From an uncultured Lachnospiraceae bacterium (GTDB taxonomy: Bacteria; Bacillota; Clostridia; Lachnospirales; Lachnospiraceae), in the NCBI GenBank assembly GCA_947068385.1, contig CAMTBF010000036.1:1-13799 (forward strand): a DNA stretch of 13,799 nt. The letters are read 5' to 3'. The notes beneath the pieces were generated by a model. The model was not told the DNA's origin, ran no database searches, and saw only the letters and a program-made list of their open reading frames with translations. A program made the position numbers and the translations under genes. Of the stretch, positions 13,141 through 13,799 are shown piece by piece (position 1 is the stretch's first letter; each line of letters begins with the position of its first letter).

Positions 13141-13799
13141 ATGGGAATGCAAATGGGCTTTCGCTGGTATGGCGAGGGTAATGACAGCATAAAGCTGTCC
13201 GACATTAAGCAGATTCCGGGCGTGACCAGCATCGTCTGGGCGTTGCATGACAAGATGCCCGGCGAGGTCTGGGAAGTGGAAGAAATCGCGCAGGTGCAGA
13301 AAGCATTGGAGCCTTATGGCTTCAATATGGACGTGGTGGAGTCCGTGAATGTCCATGATGATATTAAGATTGGGCTGCCAAGCAGGGACGGGTATATTGC
13401 CAATTATATCCAGACGATACGGAATCTGGCAAAGTTCGGGGTGAAGGTCATCTGTTATAATTTCATGCCGGTGTTCGACTGGACGCGGACGGATTTGTTC
13501 CATCCGGTGGGGGACGGCTCTACGGCTCTGTATTATGAGGCGGACAAGATTCATGACGATCCCAAGGAGATGGCGGACTATATCCTGAACAATCTCCATG
13601 GGCTGACGTTCCCGGGCTGGGAGCCGGAGCGCATGGCGAAACTGGACGAGCTGTTTGCGGCGTATAAGCCTGTGACTAAGGAGAAGCTGTGGGAGAATTT
13701 GAAGTACTTCCTGGAGCAGCTGATGCCGGTGTGCCATGAGTGCGATATCAAGATGGCGATTCATATGGACGATCCCCCATGGGATATCTTTGGATTGCC
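13141..13799 (+). CDS. uxuA: Mannonate dehydratase, 3'-truncated
   Basis: The frame runs open to the window end, giving 219 codons of a protein usually near 350-400 residues. It starts MGMQMGFRWYGEGNDSI, the typical UxuA opening (FRWYG), and contains GVTSIVWALHDKMPGEVW (27-44), WEVEEI, VICYNFMPVFDWTRTDL (103-119) and MAIHMDDPPWDIFGLP (205-220). The consensus around the last motif is AIHPDDPP; here Met replaces Pro, which should be tolerated. Known reaction: D-mannonate to 2-keto-3-deoxy-D-gluconate plus water, in the cytoplasm, in the glucuronate branch of hexuronate catabolism. The ATG at 13141 has AGGAGGGG (13125-13132) upstream; ATGs at 13147 and 13153 are weaker alternatives. It has its own promoter and cre box. 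Its presence hints that the upstream glycosidases release glucuronate. Confidence 0.95.
   Translation, partial: MGMQMGFRWYGEGNDSIKLSDIKQIPGVTSIVWALHDKMPGEVWEVEEIAQVQKALEPYGFNMDVVESVNVHDDIKIGLPSRDGYIANYIQTIRNLAKFGVKVICYNFMPVFDWTRTDLFHPVGDGSTALYYEADKIHDDPKEMADYILNNLHGLTFPGWEPERMAKLDELFAAYKPVTKEKLWENLKYFLEQLMPVCHECDIKMAIHMDDPPWDIFGL

Overview
The window looks like the chromosome of a Gram-positive anaerobe of the Lachnospiraceae/Clostridia type. The reasons are strong AGGAGG-type ribosome binding sites, an AraC regulator with a long non-sugar-binding N-terminus, a GPH-type sugar symporter, cytoplasmic glycosidases without signal peptides, a CcpA-type cre box, and GC-rich genes separated by AT-rich control regions. 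I cannot resolve the genus. The content is a carbohydrate-utilisation locus, cut at both ends by the window.

Layout. Bases 1-1505 (+) hold the C-terminal part of an extracellular solute-binding protein, which probably belongs to a neighbouring ABC uptake locus. It converges on a two-gene minus-strand unit: an AraC-family regulator (3714-2416) followed after 28 bp by a HAD-family hydrolase (2387-1539). A 304-bp AT-rich divergent control region (3715-4018) separates the regulator from a plus-strand series: GPH/MFS sugar symporter (4019-5638), hairpin, small TM2-domain membrane protein (5816-6247), large GH3 glycosidase (6279-8546), GH2 glycosidase (8602-10869), hairpin, and shorter GH3 glycosidase (10999-12774). 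A 366-bp intergenic region follows. It holds a 174-bp inverted-repeat element (12820-12993), a short palindrome, a sigma-A-like promoter and a perfect cre-like palindrome at the predicted transcription start. The last gene is mannonate dehydratase uxuA (13141 to the window end, incomplete).

How the genes may work together (inference). The AraC protein probably controls the divergent symporter-glycosidase series. The symporter imports a small glycoside or oligosaccharide, and the three cytoplasmic glycosidases trim it. The GH2 enzyme has both catalytic glutamates and an Asn-x-Lys motif placed like the glucuronate-binding motif of beta-glucuronidases. With uxuA next door, which converts D-mannonate to 2-keto-3-deoxygluconate in hexuronate catabolism, this suggests a glucuronide or uronic-acid-containing substrate. 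A beta-galactosidase or beta-glucosidase role for GH2 is not excluded. uxuA has its own promoter and probably its own catabolite control.

The least explained items are the 174-bp structured repeat element before uxuA, the C-terminal extension on GH2, the TM2 protein inside the glycosidase operon, and the NagZ-like Asp-x-His dyad in the second GH3. I saw no tRNA, rRNA, CRISPR array, insertion-sequence transposase or phage gene.
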